From an uncultured Bermanella sp. (GTDB taxonomy: Bacteria; Pseudomonadota; Gammaproteobacteria; Pseudomonadales; Oceanobacteraceae), in assembly GCA_913058575.1 (NCBI GenBank), contig CAJXRF010000063.1, positions 1 to 32,080 of the forward strand: a DNA stretch of 32,080 nucleotides, in the 5' to 3' direction. Positions 15,400 through 24,135 of this stretch are shown one piece after another. The notes beneath the pieces were generated by a model. It made no database searches, was not told the origin of the DNA, and worked only from the letters and a program-made list of their open reading frames with translations. The position numbers and the translations under genes were made by a program. Within the stretch, counting starts at the first letter, position 1, and every line of letters begins with the position of its first letter.

Positions 15400-15906
15400 A
15401 TGGCCACTTCGCGCAGCAACTCAGTAGAGATTAAATGTAGCGATATCACCAGTATTTCCTACATCAAAGATTCCCTTGTTATTACGGAAGGACAACCCTC
15501 GACGCCGCCAGCTACCATTTCTCAAAAAGGCGATAAATGGACTATCACCATGGAGTGCGGCCGCAAAGGAAATAGTTCAGTAGCTGGGCAATTTGAAAAT
15601 TTGTCTGGTGGTAAGAACCATACTTTTAGCCCTGTTTCCTCAAGTGAAAAACCTAGCAATTTGAACTTTTATTTCGAGGTACAAGTATCTTTTAAAACTC
15701 CGTCTGGCACAAAGGAAGTAACCTTAGTAATGGGTCAAGGCCACCAAACACTATCGAATAACTGGTGGATTGGAGGCAATAGTGTTGTTTGTGATCACGA
15801 CCAGGCAATGATTATCATCCTTAAAGCCCCAACAGGGGAGACTGATCAAGTTTATTCCCTTATTGGTGTTACAAATTGTTTTACTCTTTTGCCATGGGTT
15901 AACTAA
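15400..15906 (+). CDS. Stand-alone beta-rich domain protein, paralogous to the PI-PLC N terminus
   Basis: This 168-aa protein has no signal peptide. Its whole length aligns by eye with residues 1-165 of the next gene's product. Shared landmarks are SLxITEGQPS near residue 28-37, the ECGRKG/KCGRKG block, SGGxxHxFSP, EKPSxLNF and GQGHxxxSNNWWIGG near residue 108-124. The repeating short hydrophobic strands and the conserved Trp pair suggest a beta-sandwich that binds sugar, lipid or a protein partner; no family is recognised. It is 34 bp upstream of the PI-PLC gene in the same operon. It may be a partner, an inhibitor or a decoy of the enzyme. Confidence 0.7.
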   Translation: MATSRSNSVEIKCSDITSISYIKDSLVITEGQPSTPPATISQKGDKWTITMECGRKGNSSVAGQFENLSGGKNHTFSPVSSSEKPSNLNFYFEVQVSFKTPSGTKEVTLVMGQGHQTLSNNWWIGGNSVVCDHDQAMIIILKAPTGETDQVYSLIGVTNCFTLLPWVN

Positions 15907-15940
15907 CTAATTATTCATTCTGTAAACTGGAGAATATCAA

Positions 15941-17395
15941 ATGTCTAAATCGCATAACAATAAAGTAACAATTTCGTGTGCTAGCATTGCTTCAATTGAA
16001 TATATCGACAACTCCCTCATCATCACTGAAGGGCAACCTTCTAGCCTACCTCTATATATTCACCAAAAAGGGAATGACTGGATTATTGAAATTAAGTGTG
16101 GCCGTAAAGGAAGTACTGGTGTTTCCAGTGCTTTTACTAATCAAAGCGGTGGACAAGGACACATATTTTCACCCAGTTGCTACTTAGATGAGAAACCTAG
16201 CAAATTGAATTTCAGTTTTTCAGTTCAGATTAATTTTCAAATAGGAGGTGCATTTTACCATGCTAAATTGAACCTAGCACAAGGACACACAGGAGCCAGT
16301 AACAATTGGTGGATCGGCGGACACTGTATGGCAAAATCAAATCTTGGAGTATTGAATCTCGCCTCTGCTGTGGGGGATAAGTTAATTGAGACGTATGTAA
16401 TTTCTGGTGGTACGAGTGACTTTAATCTAACACCATTACTTAAAACCACACCTAATAGAGAGCACCATGACTGGCTTAAAAATATAAACGATGAAGAGTT
16501 AATTGGTAATATCAACCTCCCTGGCACCCATGACACTGTTGCCATTAATCGTTATATTTATACTCCTTATGCCTGCCAATCAAAAACAATTTCCGCTCAA
16601 CTTAGAGACGGTATTCGAGTATTTGATATTAGAATAAGCGTTCATGAAAATGATGGCGTGTTTTCATTCATGACCTGTCATGGCAATTGGGGGCCTGATC
16701 TATTTACGGAATATCAAACTCTTTCCTCCGCCCTAGATGAATGCAGCTCCTTTCTCAGCTCATATCCAACCGAATTTATCGCTATATTACTTCAAATAGA
16801 TGATTGGAATGGTAACCCAGAAAGCCAAGGCGCTTATGATTCACTAGCCGAAATGATCTATAGCTATCCTTATGCCGAAAGCGCTTCAATTCCAAAGTTA
16901 AAGGATGTTCGTGGAAGAATGTATTACATGAATAGGATTACCGTTAATGATCAACTGGGTGTTCCTGTAAAGTGGGTAACACCGACGGCAGGCTCTTATG
17001 CAAATGCTAACCCTAACCGAAGGTATGATATCTATGTACAGGACCAGCATAACAACTTAGATCTTCCTTTCTATACACAATACAAATATGATTTATTCAT
17101 AGATGCAATACCATTTGCCCCTCGAGGTGGCGTTCTTTTAAACTACGCAAGTGCCACAACACCAATATTAACTGGCGTATATATTATGCCTCTATTTCTT
17201 CAGTTTATCGGAAATAGCCATGCTAGTGAGAGACCTTTAAGATTAGGTTGGTCTATGTTCGACTACGTTTCGACAACCTACTCTACCAATGAGTATGGTC
17301 AGATGGATGTAATAGATATCATCATATCTTCAAACTTCCAATACTCAGAATATGAAAAGCCATTTAAGGTAAACGGCCAACATGAGGCTCTGTAG
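15941..17395 (+). CDS. Phosphatidylinositol-specific phospholipase C-like enzyme with N-terminal beta-rich domain
   Basis: This 484-aa protein has two parts. Residues 1-165 repeat the domain of the preceding gene. Residues 180-480 form a bacterial PI-PLC X-type barrel: LPGTHDT with His197-Asp198 (equivalent to His32-Asp33 of Bacillus cereus PI-PLC), VFDIRI with Asp229/Arg231 (like Asp67/Arg69), TCHG with His247 (like His82), then the long beta/alpha tail. The family cleaves phosphatidylinositol or GPI anchors by general acid/base catalysis without calcium. No signal peptide is seen, so export would need another route. Since bacteria with such lipids are few, a target on host or prey membranes is plausible, but this is inference. 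CTGGAGA precedes the ATG. Confidence 0.82.
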   Translation: MSKSHNNKVTISCASIASIEYIDNSLIITEGQPSSLPLYIHQKGNDWIIEIKCGRKGSTGVSSAFTNQSGGQGHIFSPSCYLDEKPSKLNFSFSVQINFQIGGAFYHAKLNLAQGHTGASNNWWIGGHCMAKSNLGVLNLASAVGDKLIETYVISGGTSDFNLTPLLKTTPNREHHDWLKNINDEELIGNINLPGTHDTVAINRYIYTPYACQSKTISAQLRDGIRVFDIRISVHENDGVFSFMTCHGNWGPDLFTEYQTLSSALDECSSFLSSYPTEFIAILLQIDDWNGNPESQGAYDSLAEMIYSYPYAESASIPKLKDVRGRMYYMNRITVNDQLGVPVKWVTPTAGSYANANPNRRYDIYVQDQHNNLDLPFYTQYKYDLFIDAIPFAPRGGVLLNYASATTPILTGVYIMPLFLQFIGNSHASERPLRLGWSMFDYVSTTYSTNEYGQMDVIDIIISSNFQYSEYEKPFKVNGQHEAL

Positions 17396-17410
17396 TCAGA
17401 ATTAATAACT

Positions 17411-17440
17411 CTTCCAAGTATTAACATAAATGCTTGGGAG
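17411..17440 (+). terminator. Probable terminator of the PI-PLC operon
   Basis: CTTCCAAGTATT (17411-17422) pairs with AATGCTTGGGAG (17429-17440) around ACATAA, with two interior mismatches. It starts 16 bp after the stop codon and is followed by an AT-rich run rather than a clean T tract. Confidence 0.5.
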
Positions 17441-17694
17441 AATTTATTATATTGATCGAAATACGGAGAGACTGAAAAAAGTCTAGCTATTGCTTCCAAA
17501 AGGCAACTTAAAATTGTATTTGTCGGCATTGGATATTAGTAAAAAGTAGCCCATGACTTTGACAAAGCAGGAACTAATATCAGTAGATTGAAGCTGGTGG
17601 TTAATTCAATCTATCTAACTGACAAAATCCCTTTTTGTAAATTTAGCCCAACTGAGGAGCATAAAAGTTCATTTTAAACCCAGCAAACATGCGC

Positions 17695-17726
17695 CTTTCC
17701 AGTCCCTAGTACTAGGGGCTGGAAAG
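17695..17726. repeat. Strong hairpin in the gene-free stretch 17441-17914
   Basis: CTTTCCAGTCCCTAGT and ACTAGGGGCTGGAAAG pair as adjacent 16-bp arms with one T-G wobble. No T tract follows. It may end transcription between the convergent PI-PLC and lipoprotein genes. Nothing else is seen in this stretch. Confidence 0.5.
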
Positions 17727-17914
17727 TGCCGTTATTAGTGGACTTGGGGGAATTTGGTGACATTTTATGAATAAAAAGAAATACGAGTGTATTTAAGGTT
17801 CGAGTGGGGGGGCGTACCCGACCCCGCCGTTGCCTTTGAAGTATGACAGTTACTAGTCTCTCAGACAGTTTTCAGAAAACTGAATCTAAGTCGTAAAGTT
17901 CTGCGAGACATAAT

Positions 17915-19060
17915 CTAATTAGAGTAATCAAAATATGTACAATCACTTTGGCTAGGTGCCCAAGTAACTACTCCCGAATGCCCCGTTAAATTATAATTAG
18001 AGTTATATTTGAAATCGGTATCGGTATAAGTAACCTCAACAGCCGAAAAATTACTTAGAGAAAGCATCCAAGAACCAGGGTACCGATTTAAAGAGCCTAC
18101 ATAAGTGTCAAATACAATATCTATGGGAGCAGTTGAATGACCACTTGAACTTGGCGAATATATAGCGGAATTCCCTATTTGAACCCACCCTGTATTGATG
18201 TGGGCTTTCACATGATAAACCCCATTTTCCATTACAGATAATTCATAGTTCCAAGTTATACCGTAAAATGAATTATTAGAATCACTGCTTAATAAGTCGG
18301 AGCAATACAACAAGCCTACTACCGCAGAACCAGCTCCATCAGCTCCATCCAGACCATTGGTACCGTCTAGGCCATCAACCCCATCCACTCCGTCATGAAT
18401 AACGACACTAGTACCGTCTTCACAGCTAATAGTGGCAGTACCATCAAAATTATCATTAACGCTACACCCCATATTTGAGCTAACAATTTGAACTACATTA
18501 CATAAATATTGAGTATCCTGAATTTCGCTACTACCCAATATACCGCTAGAATTTAGATCTAACCCAGAGACAATTTTCTTGCCACCATATTCGCAATTAT
18601 CCCCTTCTGGCTCATCATAAATTCGAATTAAACTAGTCAGCCCATCCTCTCCATCCTCTCCATCGTCTCCATCGTCTCCATCCTCTCCATCCTCTCCATC
18701 CTCTCCATCCTCTCCATCCTCTCCATCCTCTCCATCCTCCCCATTTGAACCATCCTCTCCATCTGAACCATTTAACCCTACCACGCCATCTAAACCGTGA
18801 CAGATTATAGAGCTCCCAGAGACTTCACTTTCATCCAACACTCTGTTCTCATTTACATCAAAGCCTGAATCAATGCGTACACCTCCATTCTCACAACCGT
18901 TGGAACCAGGAGGGATTAGTGTCGCTATGGTTTTTGTTGATTGGTTTAAAGAATTATCTTGTATATCAACATTAAGTTCTTCACTGTCACCTTCTTGACC
19001 AGCACCACCGCAACCAAAAAGCGTTGTTGCCAGCAATAAGATAAAAATAACTCGTCTCAT
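17915..19060 (-). CDS. Collagen-like surface lipoprotein with GXX repeats
   Basis: This 381-aa exported lipoprotein has a signal peptide with lipobox LFGC (Cys17). It carries two copies of a Cys-containing module (NGCENGGVRIDSGFDVNEN at about residue 54, and DNCEYGGKKIVSGLDLNSS at about 154), the kind annotated as DUF7151 in collagen-like bacterial proteins. A first collagen-like run of Gly-Glu/Asp-Asp triplets is at residues 88-141 and a second (GVDGVDGLDGTNGLDGADG) at about residues 226-244. The C-terminal 135-aa domain is unassigned and beta-rich. The acidic triplets are unusual for stable collagen helices and may bind calcium. A clear TTAGGAGT precedes ATG 19060. Likely role: a surface stalk or adhesin; this is inference. 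Confidence 0.82.
   Translation of the reverse strand: MRRVIFILLLATTLFGCGGAGQEGDSEELNVDIQDNSLNQSTKTIATLIPPGSNGCENGGVRIDSGFDVNENRVLDESEVSGSSIICHGLDGVVGLNGSDGEDGSNGEDGEDGEDGEDGEDGEDGEDGDDGDDGEDGEDGLTSLIRIYDEPEGDNCEYGGKKIVSGLDLNSSGILGSSEIQDTQYLCNVVQIVSSNMGCSVNDNFDGTATISCEDGTSVVIHDGVDGVDGLDGTNGLDGADGAGSAVVGLLYCSDLLSSDSNNSFYGITWNYELSVMENGVYHVKAHINTGWVQIGNSAIYSPSSSGHSTAPIDIVFDTYVGSLNRYPGSWMLSLSNFSAVEVTYTDTDFKYNSNYNLTGHSGVVTWAPSQSDCTYFDYSN
18642..18740 (-). repeat. 9-bp tandem repeat (VNTR) coding for the acidic collagen triplets
   Basis: Eleven head-to-tail copies of CCATCCTCT (plus strand), with two adjacent CCATCGTCT variants and a final CCATCCTCC. Each unit encodes three residues (Glu-Asp-Gly order), so slippage would change stalk length without shifting frame. 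Confidence 0.92.
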
Positions 19061-19400
19061 GAATTACTCCTAAATCCAATCCATTCTTTAAACTTAGCAT
19101 TCGAATTTAACGTTTGCAGAACTAAAAACTAAGAGTTTGTCATGATTTTGTATCTAGCCTGTTACAACCAGTGAAGGCATTAGATTTGGATTGACACGCT
19201 AAACTCATAGGATTGGTAAATATAATAAGTTTTAAAATATAGCAACTTCTACATTTGGTGGAATTTACCATGATTTAAATGAAATATAATTTTAGGCATC
19301 TGTAGGAAGGTATGAGTGGAGGAGCCAATATGTGAAATTTTCTTTAAGTTTTTGATGTTATCGACTTTACTTTATCTTGAGATTAATCTCATTAATTCTA
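19061..19400. other. Intergenic stretch, divergent promoter region
   Basis: This AT-rich stretch lies between the divergent collagen-like lipoprotein gene and the coiled-coil/barrel gene. It should hold both promoters, but no box stands out clearly. No ORF or RNA gene is supported here, apart from a possible TTG-start extension of the next gene from 19377. Confidence 0.5.
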
Positions 19401-20438
19401 ATGATAATAGGGCGAAAAGTGCTTACTTATAAGACAGGCTACGTTTTTATATTTTTTCTTATGCTTAGCTCCCCCCTATCCCAGGCTAACGAATGGGTCT
19501 GTGATAGTATCGCCAGCTCTAAATTAGGTGAGAAAACTTACTTAGTATGTGGAGTTGCAATAGCCAACACAGAAACTAAGTCTAGGATGCTAGCACTTAA
19601 ATCTGCATATAAAGAATTTGATGAAATTTGTGGTCGATCTCGCTCTTGTCGTGGATTTGAAACAGATGTAAATCCTAAAAGAAATGAATGTACTAAAAAA
19701 AATAACCGTTACAGGTGTCTTAGAAGTCTGATAATTACAGTTTTGAATGACAAGACGCAAGATTCATCAGATGCACTAGCGTCATTAGATGAAGAATTGA
19801 GCCGAACTGAACGAGAATACCAGGAGTTGCGTGAGCTAGAAATGAAGCGTCGGCGAATAAAAGAACTCGAGTGGCGAATGGAAAATAATAAGTATGAACA
19901 CGAAAAAGAGAGTGATCGACATTTATCGATATATATAGGTTTCCAGCAGACTAATTGGAAGCCAACAAATGAAGAATTCGTAACAGATGATATCGATGGG
20001 ATTAATATCATGAATCAATCAATCAAACTTCAATACGATTGGTCAGATCGTTTAGCAGCTTATCTTAATTATACTAAAGGTGATTATAAGGAAAGTGAAG
20101 AAATAGAAGATCGTTATGATGGTAATTATAATGATAGAGTGAGTGTTGAGCAGGATTCAAAAGAAATTGGAATATCGGTTTACCCTCATGGTAAAAAAAA
20201 CTCTGGAGCCAATCTTGGCCTAGGATTAAGTTATTTTAATTATGATATATCAGAGGAATATCAAAGAGAGGAAATAACAAATGCATCAGCTGACATTGTG
20301 CGACCATTTATTAAAGCGGGTTGGACGTTTGGTTGGTACCCTGTAATCATCGAGGGCTCATGGCAGCTGTATACTAACAACAAAGATGGATTTACTTATA
20401 GTTCCATAGGGCTATATATAGGTACTCCTATTTACTAG
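19401..20438 (+). CDS. Exported Cys-rich, coiled-coil and putative beta-barrel protein
   Basis: The protein is about 345 aa from ATG 19401; a TTG 24 bp upstream would extend it by eight residues. A signal peptide (YVFIFFLMLSSPLSQA) is followed by a domain of about 90 aa with six Cys (WVCDSI, LVCGVA, EICGRSRSCRG, NECTKKNNRYRCL), likely disulfide-bonded. A charged coiled coil follows, about residues 115-160 (LDEELSRTEREYQELRELE). The last 180 residues alternate short amphipathic strands with turns and end near an aromatic strand, as in small outer-membrane barrels (GYRP-like patterns: LSIYIGFQQTNWKP, LAAYLNYTKGDY, SSIGLYIGTPIY). The N-terminal module may face the periplasm, anchoring to cell wall or a partner. 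No family was recognised. Confidence 0.7.
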   Translation: MIIGRKVLTYKTGYVFIFFLMLSSPLSQANEWVCDSIASSKLGEKTYLVCGVAIANTETKSRMLALKSAYKEFDEICGRSRSCRGFETDVNPKRNECTKKNNRYRCLRSLIITVLNDKTQDSSDALASLDEELSRTEREYQELRELEMKRRRIKELEWRMENNKYEHEKESDRHLSIYIGFQQTNWKPTNEEFVTDDIDGINIMNQSIKLQYDWSDRLAAYLNYTKGDYKESEEIEDRYDGNYNDRVSVEQDSKEIGISVYPHGKKNSGANLGLGLSYFNYDISEEYQREEITNASADIVRPFIKAGWTFGWYPVIIEGSWQLYTNNKDGFTYSSIGLYIGTPIY

Positions 20439-20520
20439 CTTTTCTCTGCAATTATTCCTTTAATTCTGCTTTAAATAAATTGGACTACATTAAATCCAAA
20501 TCCTTAAGCTTTGTACCCGA

Positions 20521-21330
20521 TTAATTTTTCCAAGATGTCAGCCCATTAGTAGAACCACCACGTACAATAGCCCCTGCTGCACTTGGACTAGAAAACTCAT
20601 AGTCCTGTGCAAATATGTAATGCCCACCCTGATCAACTAATAAACCGCTCTCTAGGTGCATATCTCGCTTGGTGATCCAGTTTGCTGCTGAAGCTCTGTA
20701 TTCTTTAACCGCTTGTGAACCTTTGAATACCACGAAGCCTTTCGCTGTACGCTTTCCGGTTGCCACAAGTCCTTTAATACTACAGGTAAGTAGATCTTCT
20801 TTCTGGCTGGCATTATTGTCTATGACATTAAACACATAGACTGCATTACCCAGTGACAGTAAAGGTAGTAGCTGAAGTCCTTTTTCTAAAAACACTTTTA
20901 CTCAATAAAGCCACCTCCGCTTGATCAGATTCAGGTAACTTAGCACCACTATTGGCACTGTTTAATAACTCAACGGCATTTGATTGGTCTGCCAGTACGA
21001 TAAGCGCACCTTCCAAGTACCGTATGTGCGCCTTGGTAAGGTTTTCATCCTCTCCCCACACAAAGAGGGACAAATACAGCAACCTGATTCCATTCTCGTT
21101 TGTCATGCTGCTTTAAGCGCTTAGTAACTGATTCGGCTTCACCAATATAAAGCGTTGGACTCTTTAATTTAAAAAGTTTGTTTATCGGCATCAACTCCGG
21201 TTAGGAAGTAGATACCAGGACTAAGCAGTTCTTCACGCTGTAATGGCTACGCTAGTTCAGAGTGTGGACTTGCAATTGCTTTGCCCGTCCAGTTGGATAT
21301 TTCAGCGATGTGAATGTCAGCTGGCTGCAT
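20521..21330 (-). pseudogene. Broken GIY-YIG nuclease / DUF4357 gene
   Basis: Reading leftward from ATG 21330, one frame gives MQPADIHIAEISNWTGKAI then a stop at 21249-21247. The same frame resumes with SPGIYFLTGVDADKQTF and breaks at a T/A run near 21170. A second frame gives LKSPTLYIGEAESVTKRL. Further frameshifts near 21060 and 20880 lead into the C-terminal domain. IYFLTG...LYIGEAESV is the GIY-YIG nuclease core, and the tail (KGFVVFKGSQAVKEYR) fits DUF4357. At least one nonsense change and three frameshifts make it non-functional. It lies 4 bp after the HNH gene, so it was probably the third gene of that operon. Such nucleases are common near R-M loci. Confidence 0.8.
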
Positions 21331-21334
21331 GTGC

Positions 21335-22186
21335 TCATAGCCTCAATTGGTTTATTTTGCTAGTGATACAGTCCAAACGCACATTACAATCTAACAGTCC
21401 AGCATAAAAAAATGACCACCAATTATTTGGAGTATCGTATTCTTCATCGCTATCTTCTAATTTATCCTGAATTGCAGTCTCCACATCACTTCTAACAACC
21501 ATCCCTCTAGGTAAATAAGACCTAAGTAGTTTATGAGGTTTGTTGAACATAGCTCCCCAGCGTTTTTCCAGCCAGTCTAAAATTTTATTATTCAGAACAA
21601 CTTCATTCAAATGGAAATTTAAGACCTTTTTTTGTTCATGATAGTCGTCGATTATAATCATACTAATTTGAGGAGACTCAAAGGTACCCGAGAACTTAGC
21701 CTTAAAAACTCGATGCTTTATGAAAGTATCATAATAAGGATGTATTACTCGCTCTGGCTCTCGATCCCCTTTTACCGTTGTATTTCTTTTTGAGTTGCAG
21801 TCACATGCAGGCACTAGATTCTTAGAAAGAACAGCGAAGCTTGGATAATCATCTTTGGGTAGATAGTGGTCTAATGTCCCTTTCCCTAACCCCCCACACA
21901 TAGGACAAATATCCGGTGATAATTTATCCCTATATTCTTTTATAAATCCTAATTGATATTTTGGTGGATTTTCATATAACAACTTTAACTTACTAGCAAG
22001 ATTCCCTTCTAGGTTTAATGAATTAACTTCCCAAGGATTTCCTGCATATGCTTCATATTGTAGATAGTGAGCCAGAAGGTTATTAATGTTTCTAGAAAGA
22101 ATATCGTTTTCTTTTAATCGGGCATTGAGAGATAAATCACTAAGCTCATTAATATCATCAACAAGTGGTGGATCAATCTTCTTCAC
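21335..22186 (-). CDS. HNH endonuclease of an ATPase-nuclease defence pair (Septu PtuB-like)
   Basis: This 283-aa protein has a zinc-supported HNH fold in the middle: CPMCG (94-98), TLDHYLPK (104-111) with the His general base, and LSKNLVPACDCNSKR (120-134) with the Asn and the second Cys pair. An N-terminal helical part of about 90 aa and a C-terminal part of about 130 aa are unassigned. Its start overlaps the ATPase gene by 14 bp, so the two are translationally coupled. Known ATPase plus HNH pairs of this layout (Septu PtuA/PtuB) protect against phage by nucleic-acid cleavage. Length and flanks differ from the classic PtuB, so I treat it as Septu-like, not proven Septu. Confidence 0.82.
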   Translation of the reverse strand: MKKIDPPLVDDINELSDLSLNARLKENDILSRNINNLLAHYLQYEAYAGNPWEVNSLNLEGNLASKLKLLYENPPKYQLGFIKEYRDKLSPDICPMCGGLGKGTLDHYLPKDDYPSFAVLSKNLVPACDCNSKRNTTVKGDREPERVIHPYYDTFIKHRVFKAKFSGTFESPQISMIIIDDYHEQKKVLNFHLNEVVLNNKILDWLEKRWGAMFNKPHKLLRSYLPRGMVVRSDVETAIQDKLEDSDEEYDTPNNWWSFFYAGLLDCNVRLDCITSKINQLRL

Positions 22187-23882
22187 GATTAATCTCCAAT
22201 CGACGTCTCAAATACATAATAACATCTGAAGATAGCTCCCCTTTAAGGGCCTCTATCTCACGGATAATCCCTCCCTTGTCTGAAGGTAACTTTTCAATTA
22301 ATTTATCTACAAGGCTATTGGTTATATCGTCATCAAATACAAAATAAGATATTGAGCCTACATCAGCACCAAATGTTTTAAGCCTTGGGCGAATAATATC
22401 AACAGCGCCATATTCATTTCGTTTAAAAATATGTACTTGATCTCTAGGCACCTCTCTAACAAAATAAGCACTATGTGTCGCCATAATAGCTTGAGAACCC
22501 GTTGCTTCTAAAAGACTATCAAGTAAACGAGTAAAATCAGATATATAGTTAGGATGCATATGCGTCTCTGGCTCATCCAACAAAATCAGCGTTCCATTTT
22601 CAATAAACAAACAAGCTTGAACTGCAAAGCAAATAAACGATAATTGGCCGCTACTAAATGGGTACACCTTTCTGTCAATTAGGTTTTTGGGTTGCGATGT
22701 TTTCACTACTGCTCCCATCAGATCTAACCTCTCTTGTTCACTTCCTTTATTAATTTTAGATATTCGGACGTAATGCTTACCCTTATAATAGATAATCCCC
22801 CGTAGGTCTTGATCATCATCTATATCAACTTCAACGACAGTATTTTTAAATTCAGACATAAAGGAAAGTGAGGCTTGGAATATCTCATATCGAAGTTGAC
22901 CCGCAATCTCTTCTTCAGATCTGAGCAATTGAACAATCGAATCACCAAACCCTTGGGAGCTTTTAGAGCGATTTTTGCCTCCTAAGTAAATTTTTCTATA
23001 TTTTATCCACTTATTGCTAGCCCTTTCCGGCGGGAAGCTGCTGCTTGTATCGCCCGGAGATACAATGGCCAGTAGTCGACTTATCATTGGACGTTCTAAG
23101 TGTACATCCACTAATTGTCCGCGCCCATATAGTAATGACTTTGAGATGGCCATCAATGCCTGACTTTTACCTAAACCATTTTTTCCAATTAAAACATTGA
23201 TTCTCTTTGGTAAAAGCGATTTTTGATCAAATTTTAAATTAAGCTCCAACTCATCACTAAAGGCATCCAAATTGTATTTTAATAAGAGATTAGATGACAT
23301 TGCACTTAGGTCTTCCCCCATTAAACCGTCTAAAATGCTTTCTGCATTATGATAAGCAAAGAAATGATCAGCATTACGCATAAATGCTCTTTTAAAAACG
23401 TCAGTTTTTTCAGCCCTATCAACTAATAATGACTTGCTCGACCTTTTTTTCAATTCAACTAAATCATTCATGGCTCCTAATATAGATCTGGCAATATCAT
23501 AGTCTTCCTGAGAAACCATCAATGTCCTATATTCGCTCATACTCCCCAATAAAGTAAAAAAATCAGGTAACCGAGAAGCTGGAGTAGGCTCATTTCGAAG
23601 TTCAATTACATTATTTTTAATTCTAGAGGTTTCAGCATCAATAAAACCTAAAAGCAGCTCACCCCCAAGAATACAATCACCCTGTGAATTCAGTACGTGA
23701 ACGTTATAACTGATGCGAAATTTAAAATCATTCCAATCATTATTTACAGGACTAAAAAAAATATGGTGCTTATCTGACTTAAACTTACATTCCCGCCAAT
23801 CGCCAAAGTAAACTTCAAATTCATACTCTTCTTTTTTAAACGGTTTACCTATCAAACTAAATCCTCTGGATAATGATTCCAT
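22173..23882 (-). CDS. AAA/ABC-type ATPase of the defence pair (Septu PtuA-like)
   Basis: This 569-aa cytosolic ATPase has a nucleotide-binding half with Walker A GKNGLGKS (233-240), ABC signature FSSGQLSF (409-416), Walker B LILLDEPETH (432-441) and switch His in ATHSAYF (468-474), as in the OLD/PtuA/RecF-like ABC ATPases. The N-terminal 220 residues are specific to this subfamily and may sense a phage or DNA trigger. It is the first gene of the operon, followed with overlap by the HNH nuclease, and is expected to hold or gate it in a complex. The promoter should lie in the 250-bp gap upstream (23883-24135), which holds no gene I can support. Confidence 0.85.
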   Translation of the reverse strand: MESLSRGFSLIGKPFKKEEYEFEVYFGDWRECKFKSDKHHIFFSPVNNDWNDFKFRISYNVHVLNSQGDCILGGELLLGFIDAETSRIKNNVIELRNEPTPASRLPDFFTLLGSMSEYRTLMVSQEDYDIARSILGAMNDLVELKKRSSKSLLVDRAEKTDVFKRAFMRNADHFFAYHNAESILDGLMGEDLSAMSSNLLLKYNLDAFSDELELNLKFDQKSLLPKRINVLIGKNGLGKSQALMAISKSLLYGRGQLVDVHLERPMISRLLAIVSPGDTSSSFPPERASNKWIKYRKIYLGGKNRSKSSQGFGDSIVQLLRSEEEIAGQLRYEIFQASLSFMSEFKNTVVEVDIDDDQDLRGIIYYKGKHYVRISKINKGSEQERLDLMGAVVKTSQPKNLIDRKVYPFSSGQLSFICFAVQACLFIENGTLILLDEPETHMHPNYISDFTRLLDSLLEATGSQAIMATHSAYFVREVPRDQVHIFKRNEYGAVDIIRPRLKTFGADVGSISYFVFDDDITNSLVDKLIEKLPSDKGGIIREIEALKGELSSDVIMYLRRRLEINREED

Positions 23883-24135
23883 CCTAATTTTAATTTATTA
23901 TTCTAACAACTACATATATTTAACACACGACCTGCAATGTTTCGTCAACATTATCTCTAGCTAACCTACGCAGAATGCTTTATTACTGGCACATTTAAAG
24001 CTTCTACTTCGTGCCACTATTAATACAAGGATTATTACTTCTTTTTACTAACAGCCTCTTAAAACAATCTTTTACCTGCTATATCCTCTTATTACTATGC
24101 CTGCTCTACATGTATACTTTAAAAAATTCGCAAAC

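Noticed and set aside
17660-17740. Hairpin ending in GCCGTTATTAG considered as another attC
   Set aside because: The outer core boxes do not pair and no RYYYAAC box is in place; it is better read as a plain hairpin.
18642-18740. Regular repeats that could suggest a CRISPR array
   Set aside because: The units are 9 bp, contiguous without spacers, and encode in-frame collagen-like triplets.
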